Shown one piece after another: positions 17,775 to 26,149 of a DNA stretch of 64,000 nt. The translations under genes and the position numbers were made by a program. This DNA comes from Trabulsiella odontotermitis (GTDB lineage Bacteria > Pseudomonadota > Gammaproteobacteria > Enterobacterales > Enterobacteriaceae), in the NCBI RefSeq assembly GCF_030053895.1, contig NZ_CP125781.1:2232001-2296000 (forward strand), read 5' to 3'. The first letter of the stretch is position 1. Every line of letters starts with the position of its first letter. The notes beneath the pieces were generated by a model. It did no database searches. It saw only the letters and a program-made list of their open reading frames with translations, and was not told where the DNA came from.

Positions 17775-17797
17775 GCCCCTCGCCAGGCGGGAGGGGC
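17775..17797 (+). terminator. Hairpin between paaK and paaX
   Basis: GCCCCTC and GAGGGGC arms flank a 9-base loop just after the paaK stop. There is no T tract, so it may be an RNA 3' end stabiliser or a weak terminator separating the operon from the paaX promoter. Confidence 0.5.
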
Positions 17798-17801
17798 AAT
17801 A

Positions 17802-17810
17802 TGCTATGAT
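17802..17810 (+). promoter_or_regulatory. Probable extended -10 promoter of paaXY
   Basis: TGCTATGAT is an extended -10 element (TGN followed by TATGAT, 5 of 6 to consensus). It lies about 27 bp before the first possible paaX start. No good -35 was seen, which is usual for extended -10 promoters. Confidence 0.4.
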
Positions 17811-17845
17811 TCATCCAGGATAAAAAAGATAAAAGAATGAATCAG

Positions 17846-18772
17846 ATGAGCAAACTCGACGCGTTTATTCAACAGGCTGTCTCCTCCGTGCCCATCAGCG
17901 GGACGTCGCTTATCTCTTCGCTGTATGGCGATGCGCTGTCGCATCGCGGTGGCGAAATCTGGCTTGGCAGCCTGGCAGCATTACTGGAAGGGCTTGGTTT
18001 TGGCGAGCGCTTCGTGCGCACCGCGCTGTTTCGCCTTAACAAAGAGGGCTGGCTGGATGTCGATCGCGTTGGCCGACGCAGCTATTACCGGCTGAGTGAC
18101 AAAGGCCTGCGCCTGACGCGTCGCGCGGAAGGCAAAATCTACCGCGCGGAACAGCCTGCCTGGGACGGCACCTGGTTGTTGCTGTTGTCAGAGGGGCTGG
18201 ATAAATCGACGCTCGCAGATGTGAAAAAACAGCTGATCTGGCAGGGATTCGGCACGCTGGCGCCGAGCCTGATGGCGTCGCCGTCGCAAAAAATGGCGGA
18301 TGTGCAGACGCTGCTGCACGAGGCGGGCGTAGCAGAAAACGTGATCTGTTTTGAGGCGCACTCGCCGCTGGCGATGTCAGTGGCGGCTCTGCGCGCGCGG
18401 GTTGAAGAGTGCTGGCAACTCAGCGAGCAGAACGTCATGTACAACGCGTTTATCGACTCTTTCCGGCCGCTGCTGCCACTGTTGCGGGAAGCTGCGCCAG
18501 GCGAGCTGACCCCGGAGCGTTGTTTCCAGATCCAACTGTTGCTGATCCATTTTTATCGCCGCGTGGTGCTGAAAGATCCGTTACTGCCCGAGGTGTTGCT
18601 GCCCGCACACTGGGCCGGGCAGGCGGCGCGCCAGTTGTGTATCAATATCTATCAACGTGTCGCCGCCGGTGCGCTGGCCTGGGTAAGCGAAAAAGCGGAA
18701 ACCTCGGTCGGCGAACTGCCGCAACCGGGCAGTCTGTTTTATCAGCGCTTCGGCGGCCTGCAACTTAATTAA
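17846..18772 (+). CDS. paaX: PaaX, phenylacetyl-CoA-responsive repressor
   Basis: A 308-residue GntR-like repressor counting from MSKLDAFIQQAV. An in-frame ATG at 17837 would give 311 residues; neither start has a strong ribosome site. The N-terminal winged helix is visible in GERFVRTALFRLNKEGWLDVDRVGRRSYYRLSD. PaaX shuts off the paa promoters until phenylacetyl-CoA binds. Compared with the E. coli protein as I remember it, this one ends about ten residues earlier (GGLQLN and stop). The stop region supplies the strong AAGGAGG site of paaY. Confidence 0.94.
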   Translation: MSKLDAFIQQAVSSVPISGTSLISSLYGDALSHRGGEIWLGSLAALLEGLGFGERFVRTALFRLNKEGWLDVDRVGRRSYYRLSDKGLRLTRRAEGKIYRAEQPAWDGTWLLLLSEGLDKSTLADVKKQLIWQGFGTLAPSLMASPSQKMADVQTLLHEAGVAENVICFEAHSPLAMSVAALRARVEECWQLSEQNVMYNAFIDSFRPLLPLLREAAPGELTPERCFQIQLLLIHFYRRVVLKDPLLPEVLLPAHWAGQAARQLCINIYQRVAAGALAWVSEKAETSVGELPQPGSLFYQRFGGLQLN

Positions 18773-18781
18773 GGAGGCGTG

Positions 18782-19378
18782 ATGCCTGTCTATCAAATCG
18801 ATGGTCTGACGCCGGTAGTGCCTGAGGAAAGCTATGTGCATCCCACGGCGGTGCTGATTGGTGATGTGATCTTAGGTAAGGGTGTTTACGTTGGCCCGAA
18901 CGCCAGTCTGCGCGGGGATTTTGGCCGAATCGTGGTGAAAGAGGGTGCCAATATTCAGGATAACTGCGTAATGCACGGTTTTCCGGAACAGGACACTGTG
19001 GTGGAGGAAGACGGCCATATCGGCCACAGTGCAATCCTTCACGGGTGTATTATCCGCCGTAACGCGCTGGTGGGTATGAACGCGGTCGTGATGGACGGCG
19101 CGATCATCGGCGAGAACAGCATTGTCGGCGCCGCCGCGTTTGTAAAAGCCAGGGCCGAAATGCCCGCTGATCATCTGATTATCGGCAGTCCGGCAAAAGC
19201 AATTCGCGCGTTGAGCGAGCAGGAGAAGGCGTGGAAAAAACAGGGCACGCGTGAGTATCAGGTGCTGGTGGAACGCTGCAAACAGACAATGCACCAGGTG
19301 GAACCGCTGCGCGAAGCCGAACCCGGTCGTCAACGGCTGGTGTTTGATGAGAATTTGCGGCCGAAGTCAGCCTCTTAA
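18782..19378 (+). CDS. paaY: PaaY, hexapeptide-repeat thioesterase
   Basis: A 198-residue left-handed beta-helix protein of the gamma-carbonic-anhydrase-like group (E. coli 196). Repeats of the type VILGKGVYVGPNASLRG, GANIQDNCVMHG, IGHSAILHGCIIRRNALVGMN are clear. PaaY hydrolyses ring-hydroxylated phenylacetyl-CoA thioesters and supports the pathway as a detoxifier. The start is the ATG at 18782 behind AAGGAGG at 18771-18777; the GTG at 18779 is too close. It is co-transcribed with paaX. Confidence 0.94.
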   Translation: MPVYQIDGLTPVVPEESYVHPTAVLIGDVILGKGVYVGPNASLRGDFGRIVVKEGANIQDNCVMHGFPEQDTVVEEDGHIGHSAILHGCIIRRNALVGMNAVVMDGAIIGENSIVGAAAFVKARAEMPADHLIIGSPAKAIRALSEQEKAWKKQGTREYQVLVERCKQTMHQVEPLREAEPGRQRLVFDENLRPKSAS

Positions 19379-19382
19379 AACG

Positions 19383-19408
19383 TTAGCCCTCTCCGAAGAG
19401 AGGGCTAA
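19383..19408 (+). terminator. Hairpin downstream of paaY
   Basis: TTAGCCCTCTC and GAGAGGGCTAA form a perfect 11-bp stem with loop CGAA, five bases after the paaY stop. It lacks a U tract, so termination strength is uncertain. Confidence 0.6.
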
Positions 19409-19442
19409 GAGGTGCGCTGAGTGCCAGACCCTGCCGTGGTGA

Positions 19443-19462
19443 CGCGGGGATTGCTCCCCGCG
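19443..19462 (-). terminator. GC-rich hairpin after the Hok-family toxin
   Basis: CGCGGGG and CCCCGCG form a 7-bp stem around ATTGCT, 8 bp beyond the toxin stop on the minus strand. It may be the transcript 3' end or the fold-back element typical of hok messages. Confidence 0.45.
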
Positions 19463-19470
19463 CGCGTCAG

Positions 19471-19623
19471 CTACTTCCTCGATTCGTAAGCGAGAACAGC
19501 TTTGATCTCCATACCACGTTCTTTTACGCTCAACTCACAAAGCGTTTCGCGTACCAGAAACGTGAATCCGAGTACTGCAATACACAGCACAATGATTGCC
19601 ATAAGGGCGTATTTCGTCAGCAT
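19471..19623 (-). CDS. HokE-like type I toxin (small membrane peptide)
   Basis: A 50-residue peptide, MLTKYALMAIIVLC at the start and KAVLAYESRK at the end. The length, one transmembrane segment (about residues 5-25) and the Hok phrases RETLCEL and KAVLAYE place it in the Hok/Gef family, closest in my memory to E. coli HokE. Such peptides depolarise the membrane and are normally held silent by an antisense Sok RNA and by the mok leader. A GAAAGGAGG ribosome site precedes the ATG. Only 68 bp of leader remain before an IS150 copy, so its own promoter, mok and sok lie beyond the insertion. It is likely poorly expressed or freed from its control; which of the two cannot be read from sequence. Confidence 0.85.
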   Translation of the reverse strand: MLTKYALMAIIVLCIAVLGFTFLVRETLCELSVKERGMEIKAVLAYESRK

Positions 19624-19717
19624 GTTATTGCCTCCTTTCAGAGAAGGGGCTAACATCCAACCTGCTAGGGTTTGGAGTGTCAGCCCCAGGTTGTACTGAC
19701 CCCAAAAAGTTGGACAG

Positions 19718-20569
19718 TTAAACACGAGGCACATAGGTCTGGGTTCGATATTCAATTGGACTCAGACCTTTTAATTTCAGGCTAATTCTTCTGCTGTTGT
19801 AGTAGTCAATATATTCCGTAACAGCATCCTTCAGTTCGCTTATATTACTGAACTCGTCAAGATAAAAACACTCCGACTTTAAGGTTCCAAAGAAACATTC
19901 CACGACTGCATTATCCAGACAATTGCCTTTTCTGGACATGCTCTGTGTAATGCCTTGTTCTTTAAGGATGTTTTGATACCTTCTCATACGATACTGCCAT
20001 CCCTGGTCAGAGTGCAGAATAGGATGCTCGTGAGGCTTAAGCTTTTTGAATGCCTGATCGAGCATATTCTCGACCATGTTCATCACAGGTCTTTCCGACA
20101 GGCTGTAAGAAATAACTTCGTTGTTGAAGAGATCTATTACTGGAGACAAATACAGCTTTCGCCCATTGACTGCAAATTCAGTAACGTCGGTAACCCACTT
20201 CTCGTTTGGCCGTGTAGCCTTGAAATCCCTTTGGAGAACATTGGGGGCGGTTTGCCCTACCTCTCCTCTGTAGGAGCTGTATCGCTTGACCTTAATCGCT
20301 GCCTTAAGCGAGAGGGTTCCCATCAGGCGCTGAACGGCTTTATGGTTAATCCGTTCCCCGTCTCGATGGAGAGACAACGTTACCCTACGGTATCCGTAAC
20401 GACCTTTATTCTCGTGATAAATCTCACCAATACGCTTTTTAACATCCGCATACTTATCAGGCTTGCTGAGAGCCTTTAGATGGTAATAAAACGTACTGCG
20501 CGGTATCTCCGCTGCCTTGAGAAGCTCATCAAGAGGGTAAAACTGCCTTAGCTCGTTGAGTACTTTCAC
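19718..20569 (-). CDS. insK: InsK, IS150 OrfB (DDE transposase catalytic part)
   Basis: A 283-residue DDE domain. The catalytic residues lie in WVTDVTEFAVNGRKLYL (first Asp), LHSDQGWQYR (second Asp) and NAVVECFFGTLKSE (Glu). It overlaps insJ by 4 bp in another frame. In IS150 the active transposase is the InsJ-InsK fusion made by -1 frameshifting at an A6G heptamer; the heptamer is present at 20599-20605. The reading frame is intact. Confidence 0.95.
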   Translation of the reverse strand: MKVLNELRQFYPLDELLKAAEIPRSTFYYHLKALSKPDKYADVKKRIGEIYHENKGRYGYRRVTLSLHRDGERINHKAVQRLMGTLSLKAAIKVKRYSSYRGEVGQTAPNVLQRDFKATRPNEKWVTDVTEFAVNGRKLYLSPVIDLFNNEVISYSLSERPVMNMVENMLDQAFKKLKPHEHPILHSDQGWQYRMRRYQNILKEQGITQSMSRKGNCLDNAVVECFFGTLKSECFYLDEFSNISELKDAVTEYIDYYNSRRISLKLKGLSPIEYRTQTYVPRV

Positions 20570-21087
20570 TTTTTCGCGGGATGAGCTAAGGCTTTCAGCT
20601 TTTTTAGATACGTAAGCCGCATTTCAAGGAATCGAACTTGTCTTTCAAGATCCTCAATACGTCGGTCTTTCGACAGCTCCAATGCTAACGCCGCTTTTTC
20701 TGGATCAACTGACATTGTAATGTTTCTTTTGGTGCCGATCTTGAGTGCGCGTAAACCAGCTTCTCCGTGCTCCTCATAGACTTTCAGCCACTTGGCTACA
20801 GAACCACTACCAGCAAGCATAAAGTGAGCAGCAGCCTGATTGAGGGACATCTGCTGCTCGGTCACGGCTTTCACGACCTTAATGCGCAACTCTGGATCAG
20901 CACTAACGCCTTTAGGTTTGGGAATTAAACCTTTTTCTCCATGTTTTTCATAGAGGGCAACCCACGTCCTGACCTGGGTTCGAGGCACACCAAAACGTGC
21001 AGAGATGATCCTGTAACCATCATCAGTTGTGAAGTAGTGATTCACGACTTCAAGGCGCTTTTCGAAGGGGTATTTTGGCTTTGACAT
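20566..21087 (-). CDS. insJ: InsJ, IS150 OrfA (helix-turn-helix subunit)
   Basis: A 173-residue protein with two repeated helix-turn-helix units (YRIISARFGVPRTQVRTWVALYEKHG and the SLNQAAAHFMLAGSGSVAKWL region) and a C-terminal leucine-zipper-like stretch (DLERQVRFLEMRLTYLKKL). It binds the IS150 ends and supplies the N-terminus of the frameshifted transposase. The start lies 47 bp inside the right end of the element. Confidence 0.95.
   Translation of the reverse strand: MSKPKYPFEKRLEVVNHYFTTDDGYRIISARFGVPRTQVRTWVALYEKHGEKGLIPKPKGVSADPELRIKVVKAVTEQQMSLNQAAAHFMLAGSGSVAKWLKVYEEHGEAGLRALKIGTKRNITMSVDPEKAALALELSKDRRIEDLERQVRFLEMRLTYLKKLKALAHPAKK
20599..20605 (-). other. Programmed -1 frameshift heptamer of IS150
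   Basis: AAAAAAG on the minus strand (CTTTTTT on +) lies within the codons for LKKL near the end of insJ, 30 bp before insK opens. This is the known IS150 slippery site that yields the InsJK transposase. Confidence 0.85.
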
Positions 21088-21302
21088 ATCAGGGACTATT
21101 CCATTTCATCGTCCAACAAAATGGGTGCAGTACAGGTGGATAACACTATCTCCCTGGGGCTTTTCACTATCCGGACTCCTGCAAATTGCCTGAGACCAGA
21201 CAGTCTCAAGCACCCGCAGTGATTCTATGGGTTTCTTAACACATTGAAAGTACGAGATTTGAGTTTTACGAGCAGGCTCGTAAAGCGGGGCATTGCGGGG
21301 AA

Positions 21303-21333
21303 ATAAAAACCCTCCCACCAGGCGGTGAGAGGG
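21303..21333 (-). terminator. Rho-independent terminator of azoR
   Basis: Read on the minus strand, CCCTCTCACC and GGTGGGAGGG pair around GCCT (one internal mismatch) and are followed by TTTTTATTT. It starts 8 bp after the azoR stop. Confidence 0.8.
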
Positions 21334-21340
21334 GGAAATC

Positions 21341-21946
21341 TTAAGCGGCGACGAAGCTGTCGATAGCCAGTTTAGCGTCGGACTGCGCTTTAGCTGCCAC
21401 TTCCGGGCCGTACGCCACGCCTTCTGCGAACACGAAGTTCACGTCAGTAATACCGATAAAACCAAGGAACAGTTTCAGGTACGGGGCGACCAGGTCGGTC
21501 GGGGTGTCTTTATGGATCCCGCCACGGCTGGAGAGCACCACGGCGCGTTTACCGATGACCAGGCCTTCCGGACCGTTTTCGGTGTAGCGGAAGGTGACGC
21601 CAGCACGGGCAACCAGGTCGAAATAGTTTTTCAGCTGCGTCGAAATGTTGAAGTTGTACATCGGCGCGGCGATCACGATAACATCGTGCGCTTGCAGTTC
21701 AGTAATCAGTTCGTCAGAAAGCGCCAGCGCTTCCTGCTGACGCGGCGTCAGCGGCGCATCGCCCGGACGCATTGCACCCACCAGTTCACCATCCAGAACG
21801 GGGATCGGGTTGGCAGCCAGGTCACGAACAGTAATGTGGTCAGCCGGATGCTGCTCACGCCATTGTTCAACGAAATAGTCGGTCAGCTGACCAGACTGTG
21901 AGTACCCTGCCAGAATACTGGATTTGAGAACTAATACTTTGCTCAT
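21341..21946 (-). CDS. azoR: AzoR, FMN-dependent NADH azoreductase / quinone reductase
   Basis: A 201-residue flavodoxin-fold enzyme, identical in length to E. coli AzoR. FMN-binding segments are KSSILAGYSQSGQLTDYF and the APMYNFNISTQLKNYFD loop; SSRGG binds the cofactor ring. It reduces azo dyes and quinones in the cytoplasm and contributes to thiol-stress resistance. The frame is open upstream, but MSKVLVLKSS at 21946 is the family start with a fitting site (AGGAAT). It is divergent from hrpA, as in E. coli. Confidence 0.95.
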   Translation of the reverse strand: MSKVLVLKSSILAGYSQSGQLTDYFVEQWREQHPADHITVRDLAANPIPVLDGELVGAMRPGDAPLTPRQQEALALSDELITELQAHDVIVIAAPMYNFNISTQLKNYFDLVARAGVTFRYTENGPEGLVIGKRAVVLSSRGGIHKDTPTDLVAPYLKLFLGFIGITDVNFVFAEGVAYGPEVAAKAQSDAKLAIDSFVAA

Positions 21947-22147
21947 GGGTGATTCCTTATTATCAGATTGACGGGCCCGTGCCCTGTTGCTTGATGACAC
22001 TTTATTCACAATCCTGCCACAGGGATAGCGCAATATATCGAAGTCTTTGTTCGAAATTATTGAACAAGAGACGAAAAGCGTGAATGTGGTACTCTATAAC
22101 GAACGTTGACGTAAGCCTTTTCCGGCAGTGCGCTGCCCGATAACACT

Positions 22148-25100
22148 ATGACAGAACAGAATAAAATTACCGTCGCTTCCCTCCACCACCAGCTTGATGG
22201 TCTGATGCTGCGCGACAAACAGCGCTTTACCCGCCGTTTGCAGGGCGCGAAGAAGGTTAAAAATCCTGAAGCACAACAGGCCATTTTCCAGGAGATGGCC
22301 AAAGAGATTGAACAGGCAGCGGGTAAAGTCCTGCTGCGGGCCGCCACGCGCCCGGAAATCACCTATCCGGATAACCTGCCGGTCAGTCAGAAGAAAGACG
22401 ACATTCTCAACGCCATTCGCGATCATCAGGTGGTGATCGTGGCGGGGGAGACTGGCTCCGGGAAAACCACACAGTTACCGAAAATTTGTATGGAGCTGGG
22501 GCGCGGCATTAAAGGACTGATTGGTCATACTCAGCCGCGTCGTCTGGCGGCGCGGACGGTGGCTAACCGTATTGCCGAAGAGCTGAAGAGCGAGCCTGGC
22601 GAGTGCATCGGTTATAAAGTCCGTTTTAGCGATCGCATCAGCGATAACACCATGGTCAAGCTGATGACCGACGGTATTCTGCTGGCGGAAATTCAGCAGG
22701 ACCGGCTGCTGATGCAGTACGACACCATCATCATCGATGAAGCGCACGAGCGCAGTCTGAACATCGATTTCCTGCTCGGCTACCTGAAAGAGTTGCTGCC
22801 GCGTCGCCCGGATCTGAAAGTGATCATCACCTCCGCGACCATCGATCCGGCGCGTTTCTCACGCCACTTTAACCATGCGCCGGTGATTGAAGTCTCCGGG
22901 CGCACGTATCCGGTGGAAGTGCGCTATCGCCCGATTGTGGAAGAGGCGGACGACACCGAGCGCGACCAGCTTCAGGCCATTTTTGACGCAGTGGAAGAGC
23001 TGGGTCATGAAAGCGCTGGCGACATTCTGATTTTCATGAGCGGCGAGCGTGAAATCCGCGATACCGCAGATGCCCTCAATAAGCTGGATCTGCGCCATAC
23101 GGAGATCCTGCCGTTGTATGCGCGGCTGTCAAACAGCGAGCAAAACCGCGTATTCCAGCCTCACAGTGGGCGGCGTATCGTGCTGGCGACCAACGTTGCC
23201 GAAACCTCGTTGACAGTACCGGGCATTAAATATGTGATCGACCCCGGAACGGCGCGTATCAGCCGTTACAGCTATCGCACCAAAGTTCAGCGTCTGCCGA
23301 TCGAGCCGGTCTCGCAGGCGTCAGCGAACCAGCGTAAAGGCCGTTGCGGACGTGTCTCGGAAGGGATCTGTATTCGCCTCTATTCGGAAGATGATTTCCT
23401 GTCGCGCCCGGAATTCACCGACCCGGAAATCCTGCGTACCAACCTGGCGTCCGTTATTCTGCAAATGACGGCGCTGGGGCTGGGTGACATCGCGGCGTTT
23501 CCGTTTGTCGAGGCGCCGGACAACCGCAACATTCAGGATGGCGTGCGTCTGCTGGAAGAGCTGGGGGCGATTACCACTGACGAACAGCAAACCGCGTACA
23601 AGCTGACGGCTATGGGTCGCCAGCTCAGCCAGTTGCCGGTGGATCCTCGTCTGGCGCGGATGGTGCTGGAAGCGCAAAAACACGGTTGTGTGCGTGAGGC
23701 AATGATCATCACCGCCGCACTGTCGATTCAGGATCCGCGCGAGCGCCCGATGGACAAACAACAGGCGTCCGATGAAAAACATCGCCGTTTCCACGATAAA
23801 GAATCTGATTTTCTGGCCTTTGTTAATCTGTGGAACTACCTCGGCGAACAGCAGAAAGCGCTGTCGTCGAACCAGTTCCGCCGCCTGTGTCGCACCGATT
23901 TCCTCAACTACCTGCGCGTACGCGAATGGCAGGATGTCTACACGCAACTGCGCCAGGTGGTGAAGGCGCTGGGCATTCCGGTGAACAGCGAGCCAGCGGA
24001 ATACCGCGAGATCCATCTGGCACTGTTAACCGGGTTGTTGTCGCACATCGGCATGAAAGATGCCGATAAACAGGAGTTTACCGGCGCGCGCAACGCCCGC
24101 TTTGCCATCTTCCCTGGCTCTGGTTTATTCAAAAAACCACCGAAATGGACGATGGTCGCTGAACTGGTGGAGACCAGCCGTTTGTGGGGCCGCGTGGCCG
24201 CCCGTATTGAGCCGGAATGGGTCGAACCGCTGGCGCAGCATCTGATCAAACGTTCCTGGAGCGAACCACACTGGGAGCGGGCGCAGGGTGCGGTGATGGC
24301 GACGGAAAAAGTCACTCTGTACGGTTTGCCGATTGTCGCCGCGCGTAAAGTCAATTACAGCCGGATCGACCCCGCGCTGTGCCGCGAGCTGTTTATCCGC
24401 CATGCGCTGGTGGAAGGCGACTGGCAGACCCGCCACGCCTTCTTCCGCGACAACCTGAAATTGCGGGCGGAGATCGAAGAGCTGGAGCATAAGTCACGCC
24501 GTCGCGACATTCTGGTGGATGATGAGTCGTTGTTTGAGTTTTACGACCAGCGTATCAGCCATGACGTCATCACGGCGCGTCACTTTGACAGTTGGTGGAA
24601 AAAGGTCAGCCGGGAAACGCCCGATCTGCTCAATTTCGAGAAGAGCATGCTGATCAAAGAGGGCGCGGAAAAGGTCAGCAAACTCGATTACCCGAATTTC
24701 TGGCATCAGGGCAACCTCAAGCTGCGGCTGAGCTATCAGTTTGAACCCGGTACCGATGCTGACGGCGTCACAGTGCATATTCCGCTACCGCTGCTGAATC
24801 AGGTCGAGGAAAGCGGTTTTGAATGGCAGATCCCCGGCCTGCGCCGGGAGCTGATTATCGCGCTGATCAAATCGTTGCCGAAGCCGGTACGCCGTAACTT
24901 CGTCCCGGCGCCCAACTATGCGGAGGCGTTTTTAGGCCGCGTCACGCCACTGGAGTTGCCGTTGCTGGATGCGCTGGAGCGCGAACTGCGCCGTATGACC
25001 GGTGTTACCGTTGACCGTGAGGACTGGCACTGGGATCAGGTGCCCGATCATCTGAAAATGACCTTCCGGGTGGTGGACGACAACAACAAGAAACTTCAGG

Positions 25101-26047
25101 AAGGCAGCAGCCTGACCGCGCTAAAAGACGCGCTTAAAGGGAAAGTTCAGGAAACCCTGTCCGCAGTAGCGGATGACGGTATTGAACAGAGCGGTCTGCA
25201 CATCTGGAGTTTCGGTACGCTGGCGGAAAGCTTCGAGCAGAAGCGGGGCAACTATAAGGTCAAAGCCTGGCCTGCGCTGGTGGATGAACGCGACAGTGTG
25301 GCGATCAGGCTGTTTGACAACCCACAGGAACAGCAGCAGGCGATGTGGCGCGGTGTGCGCCGTTTGCTGTTGCTCAACATCCCGTCGCCGATCAAGTATC
25401 TGCACGAAAAATTACCCAACAAAGCCAAGCTGGGTCTCTATTTCAACCCCTACGGCAAAGTGCTGGATCTGATTGATGACTGCATCTCCTGCGGCGTCGA
25501 TAAACTGATTGATGAAGCGGGCGGTCCGGTCTGGACGGAAGCGGGGTTTGCCGCGCTGCATGAGAAAGTTCGCGCTGAACTGAACGACACGGTTGTCGAG
25601 ATTGCGAAGCAGGTGGAGCAGATCCTCACCACCGTATTCAACATCAACAAACGGCTGAAAGGGCGCGTGGACATGACCATGGCGCTCGGTATGTCGGATG
25701 TGAAAGCACAGATGAGCGGGCTGGTTTATCGCGGGTTTGTCACCGGCAACGGGTTCAAAAAACTGGGTGATACGCTGCGCTATTTGCAGGCGATCGAGCG
25801 TCGTCTGGAAAAACTGGCGATTGATCCGCACCGCGACCGCGTACAGATGCTGAAAGTGGAAAGTGTGCAACAGGCCTGGCAACAGTGGCTCAACAAGTTA
25901 CCGCCAGCGCGTCGTGAGGATGACGATGTGAAAGAGATCCGCTGGATGATTGAAGAGCTGCGGGTCAGTTACTTTGCGCAACAACTGGGAACGCCATATC
26001 CGATTTCAGACAAGCGCATTCTGCAGGCGATGGAGCAAATCGGCTAG
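22148..26047 (+). CDS. hrpA: HrpA, DEAH-box RNA helicase
   Basis: A 1299-residue helicase (E. coli 1300). Walker A is GETGSGKTT at 100-108, followed by IIIDEAHERS, ITSATIDP and QRKGRCGR, then the HA2/OB region and a C-terminal DUF3418 domain of about 500 residues. In E. coli HrpA processes the daa fimbrial mRNA and acts on stalled collided ribosomes. It is monocistronic, about 200 bp from azoR and 102 bp from ydcF. Nothing is truncated. Confidence 0.97.
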   Translation: MTEQNKITVASLHHQLDGLMLRDKQRFTRRLQGAKKVKNPEAQQAIFQEMAKEIEQAAGKVLLRAATRPEITYPDNLPVSQKKDDILNAIRDHQVVIVAGETGSGKTTQLPKICMELGRGIKGLIGHTQPRRLAARTVANRIAEELKSEPGECIGYKVRFSDRISDNTMVKLMTDGILLAEIQQDRLLMQYDTIIIDEAHERSLNIDFLLGYLKELLPRRPDLKVIITSATIDPARFSRHFNHAPVIEVSGRTYPVEVRYRPIVEEADDTERDQLQAIFDAVEELGHESAGDILIFMSGEREIRDTADALNKLDLRHTEILPLYARLSNSEQNRVFQPHSGRRIVLATNVAETSLTVPGIKYVIDPGTARISRYSYRTKVQRLPIEPVSQASANQRKGRCGRVSEGICIRLYSEDDFLSRPEFTDPEILRTNLASVILQMTALGLGDIAAFPFVEAPDNRNIQDGVRLLEELGAITTDEQQTAYKLTAMGRQLSQLPVDPRLARMVLEAQKHGCVREAMIITAALSIQDPRERPMDKQQASDEKHRRFHDKESDFLAFVNLWNYLGEQQKALSSNQFRRLCRTDFLNYLRVREWQDVYTQLRQVVKALGIPVNSEPAEYREIHLALLTGLLSHIGMKDADKQEFTGARNARFAIFPGSGLFKKPPKWTMVAELVETSRLWGRVAARIEPEWVEPLAQHLIKRSWSEPHWERAQGAVMATEKVTLYGLPIVAARKVNYSRIDPALCRELFIRHALVEGDWQTRHAFFRDNLKLRAEIEELEHKSRRRDILVDDESLFEFYDQRISHDVITARHFDSWWKKVSRETPDLLNFEKSMLIKEGAEKVSKLDYPNFWHQGNLKLRLSYQFEPGTDADGVTVHIPLPLLNQVEESGFEWQIPGLRRELIIALIKSLPKPVRRNFVPAPNYAEAFLGRVTPLELPLLDALERELRRMTGVTVDREDWHWDQVPDHLKMTFRVVDDNNKKLQEGSSLTALKDALKGKVQETLSAVADDGIEQSGLHIWSFGTLAESFEQKRGNYKVKAWPALVDERDSVAIRLFDNPQEQQQAMWRGVRRLLLLNIPSPIKYLHEKLPNKAKLGLYFNPYGKVLDLIDDCISCGVDKLIDEAGGPVWTEAGFAALHEKVRAELNDTVVEIAKQVEQILTTVFNINKRLKGRVDMTMALGMSDVKAQMSGLVYRGFVTGNGFKKLGDTLRYLQAIERRLEKLAIDPHRDRVQMLKVESVQQAWQQWLNKLPPARREDDDVKEIRWMIEELRVSYFAQQLGTPYPISDKRILQAMEQIG

Positions 26048-26149
26048 CGGCCACCAGTCAATGGGCTTTTGCGGCTTTCGGAGTGATCCCCTGTGTTCGT
26101 CAGTCGCATGCGTTACCCTGTGGTTTCATAGTGGAAAGAAGGGAAAATT

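Larger units (their letters stand above)
19692..21134 (-). mobile_element. IS150 (IS3 family), complete copy
   Basis: A 1443-bp element, the known IS150 length. It begins TGTACTGACCCC and ends with the complement of TGTACTGCACCC, so the ends are imperfect inverted repeats. It is flanked by a 3-bp direct repeat GGT (19689-19691 and 21135-21137). It carries the overlapping insJ/insK frames and the A6G slippery site. The insertion lies 68 bp upstream of the Hok-like start codon and splits that toxin's leader. Both genes are open, so the copy may be active. Confidence 0.95.
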
